From positions 1 through 12,661 of the forward strand of contig QGUQ01000017.1 in assembly GCA_003242195.1 (NCBI GenBank): a stretch of 12,661 nt of DNA. Reading direction: 5' to 3'. This DNA comes from Bacillota bacterium (GTDB taxonomy: Bacteria > Bacillota > Sulfobacillia > Thermaerobacterales > Thermaerobacteraceae). The notes under the pieces were generated by a model. The model made no database searches, was not told the origin of the DNA, and worked only from the letters and a program-made list of their open reading frames with translations. The position numbers were made by a program, and so were the translations under genes. Within the stretch, counting starts at the first letter, position 1. The number at the start of each line of letters is the position of its first letter. Positions 7,332 through 12,661 of this stretch are shown here, piece after piece.

Positions 7332-8681
7332 GTGTCCGCCAGCGAAATCGCCCGCGACATTCAGGAACAGCTCGCTACCGGCGATGCAGGGGCCATTCTC
7401 GACCGTATCGGCCGCCTGCAGCCCTTTGACCGCGCCGAGATGCTGGCCGGCCTCCCCCACGAGGAGCAGCTGCGGCTGGTGTCGCTCCTGCCCACGAACG
7501 TGGCGGCCGAAACGCTCGAGTACCTGGAGCCGGAGCTGCAGTACCGCATCCTGGACCACCTGGACGAGCACGTGGCCGCCGCCGTCCTGCAGCAGATGTC
7601 CAGCGACACGGTGGTGGACCTCCTGCTGGCCCTGCATCCCCACCAGGCGGCGCGGCTGAAGGCGTGGCTGCCCCCCGAGTACCGCCAGCGGCTCCAGACG
7701 CTGATGACCTTCCCCGAGAACACGGCCGGCAGCCTCGCCACCATCGACTACATCGCCGCTCGCGAGGGCTGGACCGTGCAGCAGGCCCTGGATCACGTAC
7801 GCAAGGTGGGCCATGAGGCGGAGGTGGTCTCCTACATCTACGTGGTCGACGCCCGGGGCCGCCTGGTCAGCGTCGCCTCCTTGCGGGAGCTCATCCTGGC
7901 GGACCCGCGCGCTCCCCTGTCCTCCGTGGGCCGGAAGGACGTCATCTCCGTCCGCGCCACCGCCGACCAGGAGGAGGCCGCCCGCATCCTGTCCCGGTAC
8001 GACTTCGTGGCGCTGCCCGTGGTCGACAACCACGACCGCCTGATCGGCATTGTCACCGTCGACGACATCGTCGACGTCATCCACCAGGAGGCGACGGAGG
8101 ACATCCACAAGCTGGGTGGCAGCGAGCCCCTGGCCGAGTCCTACTTCAAGACCCCGGTGTGGCTCCTCTTCCGGAAACGGGTGGGCTGGTTGCTGGTCCT
8201 GTTCGTGGCCCAGGCTTACACCGGCACGGTGCTCCGCCACTTCGAGGCAACCCTTTCCCAGATGGTGGCGCTGGCCTTCTTCATCCCGCTGCTGATCGGC
8301 ACGGGCGGCAATACCGGCTCCCAGACGGTGGCGACCCTGGTGCGCGCCTTGGCCGTCGGTGAGGTGGACTTCCGGGACATCCTGCGCGTGCTGGGCCGTG
8401 AGGTGGCCACGGGCGCGCTGCTGGGCACGGTGATGGCCGTTGCTTCCTACGTGCGGGCCGTCACCCTGGGGGTGGGCTTCGAACTAGGGCCGGTGGTGGC
8501 CCTATCCGCCCTGTTCATCGTCGTGTGGGCATCCACCGTCGCCGCGGTCCTCCCCCTAGTCTTGCACCGGCTGGGCGTGGATCCGGCCGTTGTCTCGGGT
8601 CCCTTCATCACCACGCTGGTCGACGGCACGGGCCTGTTCCTCTACTTCACCATCGCCAGCCTGCTGTTGCAGGCCGGCTGA
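7332..8681 (+). CDS. mgtE: MgtE magnesium transporter
   Basis: 449-residue Mg2+ channel/transporter of the plasma membrane, the full family length. The order is an N-terminal alpha-helical superhelix (about 5-130; PHEEQLRLVSLLP, TFPENTAGSLA), a CBS pair (about 135-255; SYIYVVDARGRLVSV, ALPVVDNHDRLIGIVTVDDI), a plug helix, and five membrane helices from about 285 to 447. Key pore motifs are GTGGNTGSQT (323-332) and SGPFITTLVDGTGL (422-435); Asp431 corresponds to the pore Asp of characterised MgtE. The start is GTG 7332 behind AAAGGGGGTGAG. The next gene starts 15 bp after the stop with its own GGGGGTGA overlapping the mgtE end, so the three rightward genes through the HutP-like gene look like one operon. 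Gating by Mg2+ at the N and CBS domains is known for the family. Confidence 0.96.
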   Translation: MSASEIARDIQEQLATGDAGAILDRIGRLQPFDRAEMLAGLPHEEQLRLVSLLPTNVAAETLEYLEPELQYRILDHLDEHVAAAVLQQMSSDTVVDLLLALHPHQAARLKAWLPPEYRQRLQTLMTFPENTAGSLATIDYIAAREGWTVQQALDHVRKVGHEAEVVSYIYVVDARGRLVSVASLRELILADPRAPLSSVGRKDVISVRATADQEEAARILSRYDFVALPVVDNHDRLIGIVTVDDIVDVIHQEATEDIHKLGGSEPLAESYFKTPVWLLFRKRVGWLLVLFVAQAYTGTVLRHFEATLSQMVALAFFIPLLIGTGGNTGSQTVATLVRALAVGEVDFRDILRVLGREVATGALLGTVMAVASYVRAVTLGVGFELGPVVALSALFIVVWASTVAAVLPLVLHRLGVDPAVVSGPFITTLVDGTGLFLYFTIASLLLQAG

Positions 8682-8696
8682 CGGGGGTGACCGCCC

Positions 8697-10061
8697 GTGG
8701 ACACCGGCGATCCCGTTTCCGGGCCGGCCGGCCGGGGACGAACCGGCGGCCGGCGCCCGCAACCGGACCCCCCGCCGGCCCCGCCCCGGCACTGGACCGC
8801 CCGCGCGGCGCTGCCCGATGCCGTCGTGCTCGTCGGCCACGTAGGGGGCGCGGCGCCGCTCCTGCTGGCCCGCGAGGCACCATCCTCCTCTGACGCAGCA
8901 CCCGCGGCCGGCGCTGCCGCAGGGCCGCCCATCGCTCCCGTCGCCCTCGCCCTGGCTGTCCTTCCCGGCCGGTACCCCGGACCGGCGGCCCGTCCCGACC
9001 CGCTGCGGCAGGAACTGCAGCGGCTGCTGGAGGCCGCATGGGACACCGGGGCGCCTCTCCCACCCCTGCACTGCGCCTGGCAAGCGTCTCTCTCCTGCGG
9101 GTCCTGGCCGCGGGCGGCCGCCGTGGCCCTGGGCGGTCTCCGCTGGATCGCCGTGCCCCCCGGCGCCGCCGGCGGGCCCCGGGCCCTCCCCGGCAGGGGT
9201 TGGCCCACGCCCGCCGCGGCCGCCGTCGCCATGGCCTTCGCGCTGCTGGATCAAGATCTCGTGCGCCGTTTCACCCGGGGCCTGGTCCTGGTGGAGCCCT
9301 CCGAACCGCCAGCCCCCGACCCCCACCCAGCCGCAGTGGAATGGCAGTGGGCCGCGCGCTGGCAGGGGGGGAACGACCCCGCCCTGGAAGAGGCGGTGCG
9401 GGAGGAGCGGGCAGCCCTGGCGGCGCTGCGCCCCCTGCTGCCCCTGGAGATGCCCGGTCCCGGGGAGGGCCCGATGGGGGCGGACCCGCCCGGATCCCCG
9501 CCCGGGCCCGCCGGCGATGGCGACGTGCGGCCGGCACGGAGGGCCGGGGAAAGGGCAGGATCACCGGAGAATTACCCTGGCGGGAGCGGGTGCGGTGCCT
9601 GGACGGCGGCCCGGGAACCGCACTCCCGACCGCGTAGGAGAGCGGGACCGTCGGTGGCGGCTGCTCTGGCCCGGGAGGCGGCCCGCCTCGGCCGGTTCAT
9701 CCACGACCGAGGGCTCATGCCCGACGTGGCCCGGCAAGGATACCTGCGTCTCCACCACGACCTGGACCGGCTGGCTTCGGGCGTCCCGGAGCCCCAGGTC
9801 TGGCCGGCCTGCCACCCGGCGCTGCCCGCGTGGTGCCTGTGGACGCCGGCGGCCGACGAGGCCGCCCGGCGGGAGCTCGTGGCCGCGTTGCAGGACAGGG
9901 GCTGGAGGGCGCGACCCCTCCGCCCCTGCGGTGCGGGGGCGCGGCTGCGACTGGACGCCGGTTGCGCCGATACGCCGTCCCGCCGTTTGCCGGTGCGGGA
10001 AAGGCCGGAATGCGAAGGCGGCGGGGATGGCAGTGGCAGAGATGGAGGACGAGAGCCATGA
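8697..10061 (+). CDS. Unrecognised Ala/Pro/Gly/Arg-rich protein between mgtE and the HutP-like gene
   Basis: 454 residues, no family recognised. GTG at 8697 has GGGGGTGA six bases upstream (in the 15-bp gap after mgtE), and the stop overlaps the next ATG (ATGA), so a real, coupled gene is likely. Three low-complexity stretches (about 1-35, 255-325 and 425-454, rich in Pro/Gly/Arg) frame two more ordinary blocks. Block one (about 36-250) has alternating hydrophobic runs such as DAVVLVGHVGGAAPLLLA, ALALAVLPG and AAVAMAFALLDQDLVRRFTR. Block two (about 328-425) has a helical segment ARLGRFIHDRGLMPDVARQG followed by LHHDLDRLAS and several Trp/Cys residues. There is no signal peptide and no clear membrane helix. 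Very high GC leaves long shadow frames on both strands, so the exact frame rests on start/stop context and codon pattern. Confidence 0.62.
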   Translation: MDTGDPVSGPAGRGRTGGRRPQPDPPPAPPRHWTARAALPDAVVLVGHVGGAAPLLLAREAPSSSDAAPAAGAAAGPPIAPVALALAVLPGRYPGPAARPDPLRQELQRLLEAAWDTGAPLPPLHCAWQASLSCGSWPRAAAVALGGLRWIAVPPGAAGGPRALPGRGWPTPAAAAVAMAFALLDQDLVRRFTRGLVLVEPSEPPAPDPHPAAVEWQWAARWQGGNDPALEEAVREERAALAALRPLLPLEMPGPGEGPMGADPPGSPPGPAGDGDVRPARRAGERAGSPENYPGGSGCGAWTAAREPHSRPRRRAGPSVAAALAREAARLGRFIHDRGLMPDVARQGYLRLHHDLDRLASGVPEPQVWPACHPALPAWCLWTPAADEAARRELVAALQDRGWRARPLRPCGAGARLRLDAGCADTPSRRLPVRERPECEGGGDGSGRDGGREP

Positions 10062-10501
10062 CAGTGGGCGGAGAAGCCCATCCCAACCTGACGGTGGCCC
10101 GCGCCGCCCTGCGGCTGGCCGCCTCGGCTACCCGCGAGGAGGAGGCCCGCATCAAGGAGGAACTGCTCCGGCAGGACATCCGCGGCGTGGCCGTCGACTT
10201 CGGCGGCGCCTACGTGGAGTCCATCGCCACCATGGTGCAGCGAGCCATCGTGGCCGCCCGGCGCGAGGCGGTCATCGCCCCGGTACATCCCCACGAGGGG
10301 GCCGTGGCCGGGGCCGCCCGCGAGGCGCTGGCCCAGCTGGCCGGCCGCGCCCTGGGATTCAACGTGGGCGGAAAGATCGCCATCGCCCGGTACGGCGAGC
10401 ACCTGGCCTGCGCCGTGTTCGTCGGCGTCGGGCTGGTCCACCTCGACGACGTGGCCGTCGGCCTCGCCCACCGGGCCGTCCCCGATCCTCGCGCCTATTG
10501 A
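10058..10501 (+). CDS. HutP-family RNA-binding regulator (clostridial type)
   Basis: 147 residues, the same length as B. subtilis HutP, the L-histidine- and Mg2+-dependent antiterminator that binds NAG triplets in hut mRNA. The core is well preserved: ARAALRLAASATREEEARIK at the start, then VESIATMVQRAIVAARREAVI, HPHEGAVAGAAREAL (77-91), FNVGGKIAIARYGEHL (101-116) and FVGVGLVHLDDVAVGLAHRA. It resembles the clostridial paralogues found without hut genes, and no hut gene is seen here. The start is ATG 10058, overlapping the previous stop, with GGAGG nine bases upstream. The stop is followed 25 bp later by a new promoter and the leader of the aromatic operon. Whether it binds histidine, another ligand or the nearby leader RNA cannot be told from sequence. 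The B. subtilis metal-binding His pair is not obviously conserved. Confidence 0.85.
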   Translation: MTVGGEAHPNLTVARAALRLAASATREEEARIKEELLRQDIRGVAVDFGGAYVESIATMVQRAIVAARREAVIAPVHPHEGAVAGAAREALAQLAGRALGFNVGGKIAIARYGEHLACAVFVGVGLVHLDDVAVGLAHRAVPDPRAY

Positions 10502-10526
10502 GGGACCTTCTGTCGCGCACGAGGGG

Positions 10527-10555
10527 TTGCCGAGCGGGGCTTGCGGTTGTATATT
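10527..10555 (+). promoter_or_regulatory. Sigma-A-type promoter for the aromatic operon leader
   Basis: TTGCCG (10527-10532), a 17-bp spacer and TATATT (10550-10555), inside a rare AT-rich patch. Predicted transcription start is near 10562, giving a leader of about 278 nt before aroH. Confidence 0.65.
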
Positions 10556-10623
10556 TTGCAAAAAGTATGCGCAACCGGTCCCCGGCCGGTATGGCGGGGC
10601 CCGCGGCGGGCGGATCCTCCGGG

Positions 10624-10650
10624 CAGGCAGGTAGGCAGGTAGGAATGGAG
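10624..10650 (+). repeat. Tandem NAG-triplet array
   Basis: Five consecutive units of CAGG or TAGG (NAG starting at 10624, 10628, 10632, 10636, 10640) followed by GAG at 10648. NAG triplets are what TRAP and HutP proteins recognise in RNA. However, the spacing here (period 4, or 8 if alternate copies are used) matches neither TRAP (period about 5) nor B. subtilis HutP (period 7). It may be a simple tandem duplication. Confidence 0.5.
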
Positions 10651-10741
10651 GCCGGCCCGGCCCGCGCGAGCCCGCCGGCTGCGGGAGAGGTCGCCGGCCG
10701 CCCGCCAGCGAGGGATCGGTCGCGATATCCCAATAAGCCCG

Positions 10742-10818
10742 CTGCGTAGGACGGTAGAATGGTAGGGGGCACGTCCACCAACCGGCCACCCTCCAGGTGG
10801 TTTTTCGTTTCTACGCAG
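10742..10818 (+). ncRNA. Predicted three-way-junction leader RNA containing a terminator-like hairpin
   Basis: Outer helix P1: CTGCGTAGGA (10742-10751) with TTCTACGCAG (10809-10818), 10 pairs including one G-U. P2: CGGT (10752-10755) with ACCG (10781-10784), then an AGAA bulge, then TGGT (10760-10763) with ACCA (10777-10780). P3: CCACC (10786-10790) with GGTGG (10796-10800), directly followed by TTTTT (10801-10805). The helices abut with almost no unpaired bases at the junction, which looks designed. P3 plus the T-tract could act as a weak intrinsic terminator. The P3 strand GGTGG can instead pair with CCACC at 10775-10779, and CCCTCC (10789-10794) is complementary to GGAGGG in the aroH ribosome site. 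No known riboswitch class recognised. Confidence 0.45.
10786..10805 (+). terminator. Weak terminator-like hairpin (possible attenuator) before aroH
   Basis: Five-bp GC-rich stem with a 5-nt loop followed by T5, only 34 nt upstream of aroH. It could end transcripts of the mgtE/HutP operon or attenuate the aromatic operon. A five-pair stem alone is weak. Confidence 0.4.
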
Positions 10819-10839
10819 GGGCCGTCGAGGAGGGAGGCC

Positions 10840-11259
10840 ATGGTACGCGGCATCCGCGGGGCGGTCGTCGCCGAGCGCAATTGCCCGGAGGCGATCCGGC
10901 GCGCCACACGCGAGCTGTTGCTTGCGATGATAGAGCTGAATGAAGCTTCAGTCGACGACGTGGTGGCCGTCATCTTCACGGTCACCAGCGACCTGGACCG
11001 GGCCTTCCCGGCCTCCGCGGTCCGCGAGCTGGGCTGGACCCACGTGCCGCTGCTGGACGCCATGGCGCCGCCGGTCGAAGACGACCTGCCGCGCTGCATC
11101 CGCGTCCTGCTGCTGGTGAACACCGACCGGTCGCCGGCGGAGATCCGCCACGTCTACCTGGGCGAGGCACGGCGCCTGCGCCCGGACCTGGCCGACGGCG
11201 AGAACGGCAACGGCATCGCAGCCATCGCCCGGACCCTGGCGGGAGGGACCCGAGGATGA
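10840..11259 (+). CDS. aroH: Monofunctional AroH-type chorismate mutase
   Basis: 139 residues, trimeric AroH fold. The enzyme converts chorismate to prephenate, the branch point to Phe and Tyr. Recognisable are VRGIRGA at the start (Arg6 = Arg7 of B. subtilis AroH), VIFTVTSDLDRAFPASAVRELGW (Arg62 = Arg63), CIRV (Arg88 = Arg90) and RHVYL (Tyr106 = Tyr108). In the loop that carries Cys75 and Glu78 in B. subtilis, an equal-length alignment puts Asp73 and Ala76 here. This is an unusual loss of two active-site side chains. The start is ATG 10840 with AGGAGG six bases upstream; the longer frame before it belongs to the leader. The stop overlaps the aroF start (ATGA). Confidence 0.93.
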   Translation: MVRGIRGAVVAERNCPEAIRRATRELLLAMIELNEASVDDVVAVIFTVTSDLDRAFPASAVRELGWTHVPLLDAMAPPVEDDLPRCIRVLLLVNTDRSPAEIRHVYLGEARRLRPDLADGENGNGIAAIARTLAGGTRG

Positions 11260-12323
11260 TCGTCATCATGCACCCCCATGCCACCCCCGAGGACATCGAG
11301 CGGGTGAAGGAACGCATGCGGCAGGCCGGCCTCAAGCCCTTCGTCGCCACTGGCGAGGAGCGCACCGTGATCCATGGACATGGCGACAGCCGGCCATTGG
11401 ACAAACAGCAGGTGGAGACCATGAGCGGCGTGGAGCGCGTCCTCACGGTGACGAGGCCCTTCAAGCTGGCCAGCCGCGAGTTCCGGCCGGAACCCACCGT
11501 GGTCTCCGTGGGCCCGGTGCGCTTCGGCGGAGATGAGATCCCCATCATCGCGGGGCCCTGCTCGGTGGAGAGCGAGGAAGGCATCCTCGAGGTCGCCGCG
11601 TTCCTCCGCCAGGCGGGCTGTGCCGCCCTGCGCGGCGGAGCCTTCAAACCGCGCACGTCCCCCTACAGCTTCCAGGGCCTGGGCGTCGAGGGCCTGCGAC
11701 TGCTGGCCCGGGCGCGGGAAGCCTCGGGGCTGCCGGTGGTGACCGAGGTCATGGCGCCGGAACAGGTGGACGTGGTGGCCGAATACGCCGACGTCCTGCA
11801 GATCGGCGCCCGCAACATGCAGAACTTCCCGCTGCTCCAGGCGGTGGGTCGCACCCGCAAGCCCGTGCTGCTCAAGCGCGGCTTCATGGCCACGGTGGAG
11901 GAGTGGCTGCTGGCGGCGGAGTACATCCTCGCCGAGGGGAACCCCCACGTGATCCTTTGCGAGCGAGGCATCCGCACCTTCGAGACGGCAACCCGCAACA
12001 CGCTGGATCTCAACGCCGTGGCCGTCGTGAAGTCGCTGTCCCACCTGCCGGTGATCGTCGACCCCAGCCACGGCACCGGGCACCGGGATTACGTGATTCC
12101 CTTGGCCCGGGCCGCCATCGCGGCGGGCGCGGACGGCCTGATCGTGGAGGTCCACCCGCGGCCCGACCAGGCCCTGTCCGACGGGCCGCAGAGCCTGACC
12201 TTCCCCATGTTCGAGCAGATGGTGCGCGAGGTCGAGGCGGTGGCCCAAGCGGTGGGGAGGCGTCTCTACCGGCACCGGGAACGGCAGCCAGCCGAAGCCA
12301 CCGCCGGCACGCCCGGGCAGTGA
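11256..12323 (+). CDS. aroF: 3-deoxy-7-phosphoheptulonate (DAHP) synthase, type I-beta with N-terminal ferredoxin-like regulatory domain
   Basis: 355 residues. Condenses phosphoenolpyruvate and erythrose 4-phosphate, the first step of the shikimate pathway. Residues 1-70 form a ferredoxin-like domain (MIVIMHPHAT, VKERMRQAGLKPFV, VERVLTV). In Thermotoga and related enzymes this domain mediates Tyr/Phe feedback inhibition. The barrel follows with AGPCSVES (99-106; metal ligand Cys102), RGGAFKPRTSPYSFQG (126-141), QIGARNMQNF, LLKRG (205-209), CERGIRTFE, DPSHGTG (His272), VEVHP (Glu298) and SDGPQSL (Asp309), so the metal site is complete. The last ~20 residues are a Pro/Ala/Arg-rich tail. The ATG at 11256 overlaps the aroH stop and has GGGAGGG upstream, so translation is coupled. 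Confidence 0.96.
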   Translation: MIVIMHPHATPEDIERVKERMRQAGLKPFVATGEERTVIHGHGDSRPLDKQQVETMSGVERVLTVTRPFKLASREFRPEPTVVSVGPVRFGGDEIPIIAGPCSVESEEGILEVAAFLRQAGCAALRGGAFKPRTSPYSFQGLGVEGLRLLARAREASGLPVVTEVMAPEQVDVVAEYADVLQIGARNMQNFPLLQAVGRTRKPVLLKRGFMATVEEWLLAAEYILAEGNPHVILCERGIRTFETATRNTLDLNAVAVVKSLSHLPVIVDPSHGTGHRDYVIPLARAAIAAGADGLIVEVHPRPDQALSDGPQSLTFPMFEQMVREVEAVAQAVGRRLYRHRERQPAEATAGTPGQ

Positions 12324-12329
12324 GGAGCC

Positions 12330-12620
12330 GTGGATCCGAGCTTTTGGTCGCGGCGCACGCTGGCCATCGTGGGTCTCGGCCAGATCGGCGGTTCCCTGGC
12401 GCTGGCCCTCCGGCCCCTGGTGAGCCGGGTCGTGGGCATCGATCGCGACCCGGCCGTGATCGATCACGCCCGCCGGCACGGCTGGATTGAGGCCGGCGCC
12501 GTTGACGGCTGGCCGCTACTGGCGGAAGCCGACGCCGTCGTCGTGGCGGGCCCCCGGGGCGGCACCCCGGGGGGGGTGGGCCCGGCGGCCCCCCCCCCCC
12601 TGGTTCCTCTCCACATCTGA
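12330..12620 (+). CDS. tyrA: Prephenate dehydrogenase (TyrA) N-terminus, corrupted near the window end
   Basis: The first ~73 codons give a normal TyrA Rossmann start: TLAIVGLGQIGGSLALAL with G-L-G-Q-I-G, then VVGIDRDPAVIDHARRHG and AEADAVVVAGP. It would oxidise prephenate to hydroxyphenylpyruvate for tyrosine. From about 12550 the frame loses all similarity and turns into Gly/Pro runs encoded by G8 and C12 tracts, then stops at 12620 after 96 codons. Full TyrA is ~280-370 residues. The start is GTG 12330, six bases after the aroF stop; GAGGAG lies only two bases before it, an unusually short spacing. The gene is probably intact in the organism and damaged here by poor contig-end sequence; a real pseudogene is less likely. 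Confidence 0.75.
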   Translation: MDPSFWSRRTLAIVGLGQIGGSLALALRPLVSRVVGIDRDPAVIDHARRHGWIEAGAVDGWPLLAEADAVVVAGPRGGTPGGVGPAAPPPLVPLHI

Positions 12621-12661
12621 AGCCGCCGAAGAGCTACCCTCTGTCGCAATCTGGGGGTGGC
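12551..12661. other. Suspected low-quality sequence at the right edge
   Basis: CCCCGGGG repeated at 12552 and 12565, a G8 run (12569-12576) and a C12 run (12589-12600) interrupt tyrA. The final 60 bases keep no TyrA reading frame. This pattern fits unresolved reads at a contig end. Confidence 0.6.

Larger units (their letters stand above)
10562..10839 (+). promoter_or_regulatory. Long 5' leader of aroH-aroF-tyrA
   Basis: This stretch between the predicted start of transcription and aroH contains no convincing gene. An open frame from 10567 to 10749 exists but has no ribosome site and an arbitrary composition. From 5' to 3' it holds a hairpin ACCGG/CCGGT, the NAG-triplet array at 10624-10650, a very GC-rich stretch with several possible hairpins, the three-helix element at 10742-10818, and the aroH ribosome site AGGAGG (10828-10833). 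I find no T-box signature, and no Trp/Phe/Tyr-rich leader peptide. Confidence 0.55.

Noticed and set aside
10567..10749. 60-codon open frame in the aroH leader as a leader peptide
   Set aside because: No ribosome site, no run of Trp, Phe or Tyr codons, and composition typical of chance frames in GC-rich DNA.
9517..10749. 410-codon plus frame crossing the HutP-like gene
   Set aside because: Overlaps the well-supported HutP-family frame and the leader; Arg/Pro/Gly-rich out-of-frame translation.
10745..10805. T-box antiterminator before aroH
   Set aside because: A TGGT and a terminator-like hairpin are present, but the conserved T-box sequence (AGGGTGG.ACCGCG type) and its pairing partner are missing on the plus strand. 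A partial AGGGTGG occurs only on the opposite strand.
10742..10818. tRNA-like element (77 nt with closing helix)
   Set aside because: No T-loop GGTTC-type motif, D-arm or CCA-ready acceptor geometry on either strand.
11154..12479. 441-codon minus-strand frame opposite aroF
   Set aside because: Entirely antisense to aroF, which has complete catalytic motifs. His/Gln/Leu-rich antisense composition is typical of a shadow.
1..12661. CRISPR array, insertion sequence, phage or tRNA/rRNA genes
   Set aside because: No spaced repeats, transposase or integrase motifs, or RNA-gene signatures found on either strand.

Overview
The window is GC-rich DNA with dense operons, GTG and TTG as well as ATG starts, strong GGAGG-type ribosome binding sites, and a rapZ-yvcK-whiA cluster. 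It also carries a clostridial-type HutP-family protein, an AroH-type chorismate mutase and a long-chain polyprenyl diphosphate synthase. Together these point to a high-GC Firmicute, most like the thermophilic Thermaerobacter/Symbiobacterium type. This placement is inferred from gene content and base composition, not from a database match.

Left arm (1-5918, all minus strand). Read in the direction of transcription, it holds a D-2-hydroxyacid dehydrogenase (glyoxylate/hydroxypyruvate reductase-like), a 79-residue membrane protein, rapZ, a membrane-anchored yvcK, whiA, and a polyprenyl diphosphate synthase that runs off the left edge. The core rapZ-yvcK-whiA order is the Gram-positive arrangement. 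It links nucleotide/envelope-precursor signalling (RapZ, YvcK) with the WhiA cell-division/chromosome regulator. No crh gene follows whiA; a quinone side-chain synthase follows instead.

Middle (5919-7331). A minus-strand gene for a beta-rich, jelly-roll-like protein of 273 residues is flanked by a terminator-like hairpin on its 3' side and a 284-bp divergent intergenic region on its 5' side. That divergent region carries a good sigma-A-type promoter for the rightward genes.

Right arm (7332-12661, all plus strand). mgtE (Mg2+ transporter) is followed by an unrecognised 454-residue protein and, by an ATGA overlap, by a HutP-family protein. Next come a consensus-like promoter and a leader of about 278 nt. 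The leader holds a tandem array of NAG triplets and a compact three-helix element that includes a small terminator-like hairpin with a T5 tract. Behind it lie aroH (chorismate mutase), aroF (DAHP synthase with a ferredoxin-like regulatory domain; ATGA overlap) and the start of tyrA. These form an aromatic amino-acid biosynthesis operon. tyrA is broken near the right edge by G8 and C12 homopolymer runs that look like poor contig-end sequence.

The most interesting lead is the HutP-family gene placed directly before a structured, terminator-containing, NAG-rich leader of an aromatic operon. It suggests, but does not prove, an uncharacterised RNA-based control of aroH-aroF-tyrA. A second lead is AroH, in which the usual active-site Cys and Glu of this family appear to be replaced by Asp and Ala.
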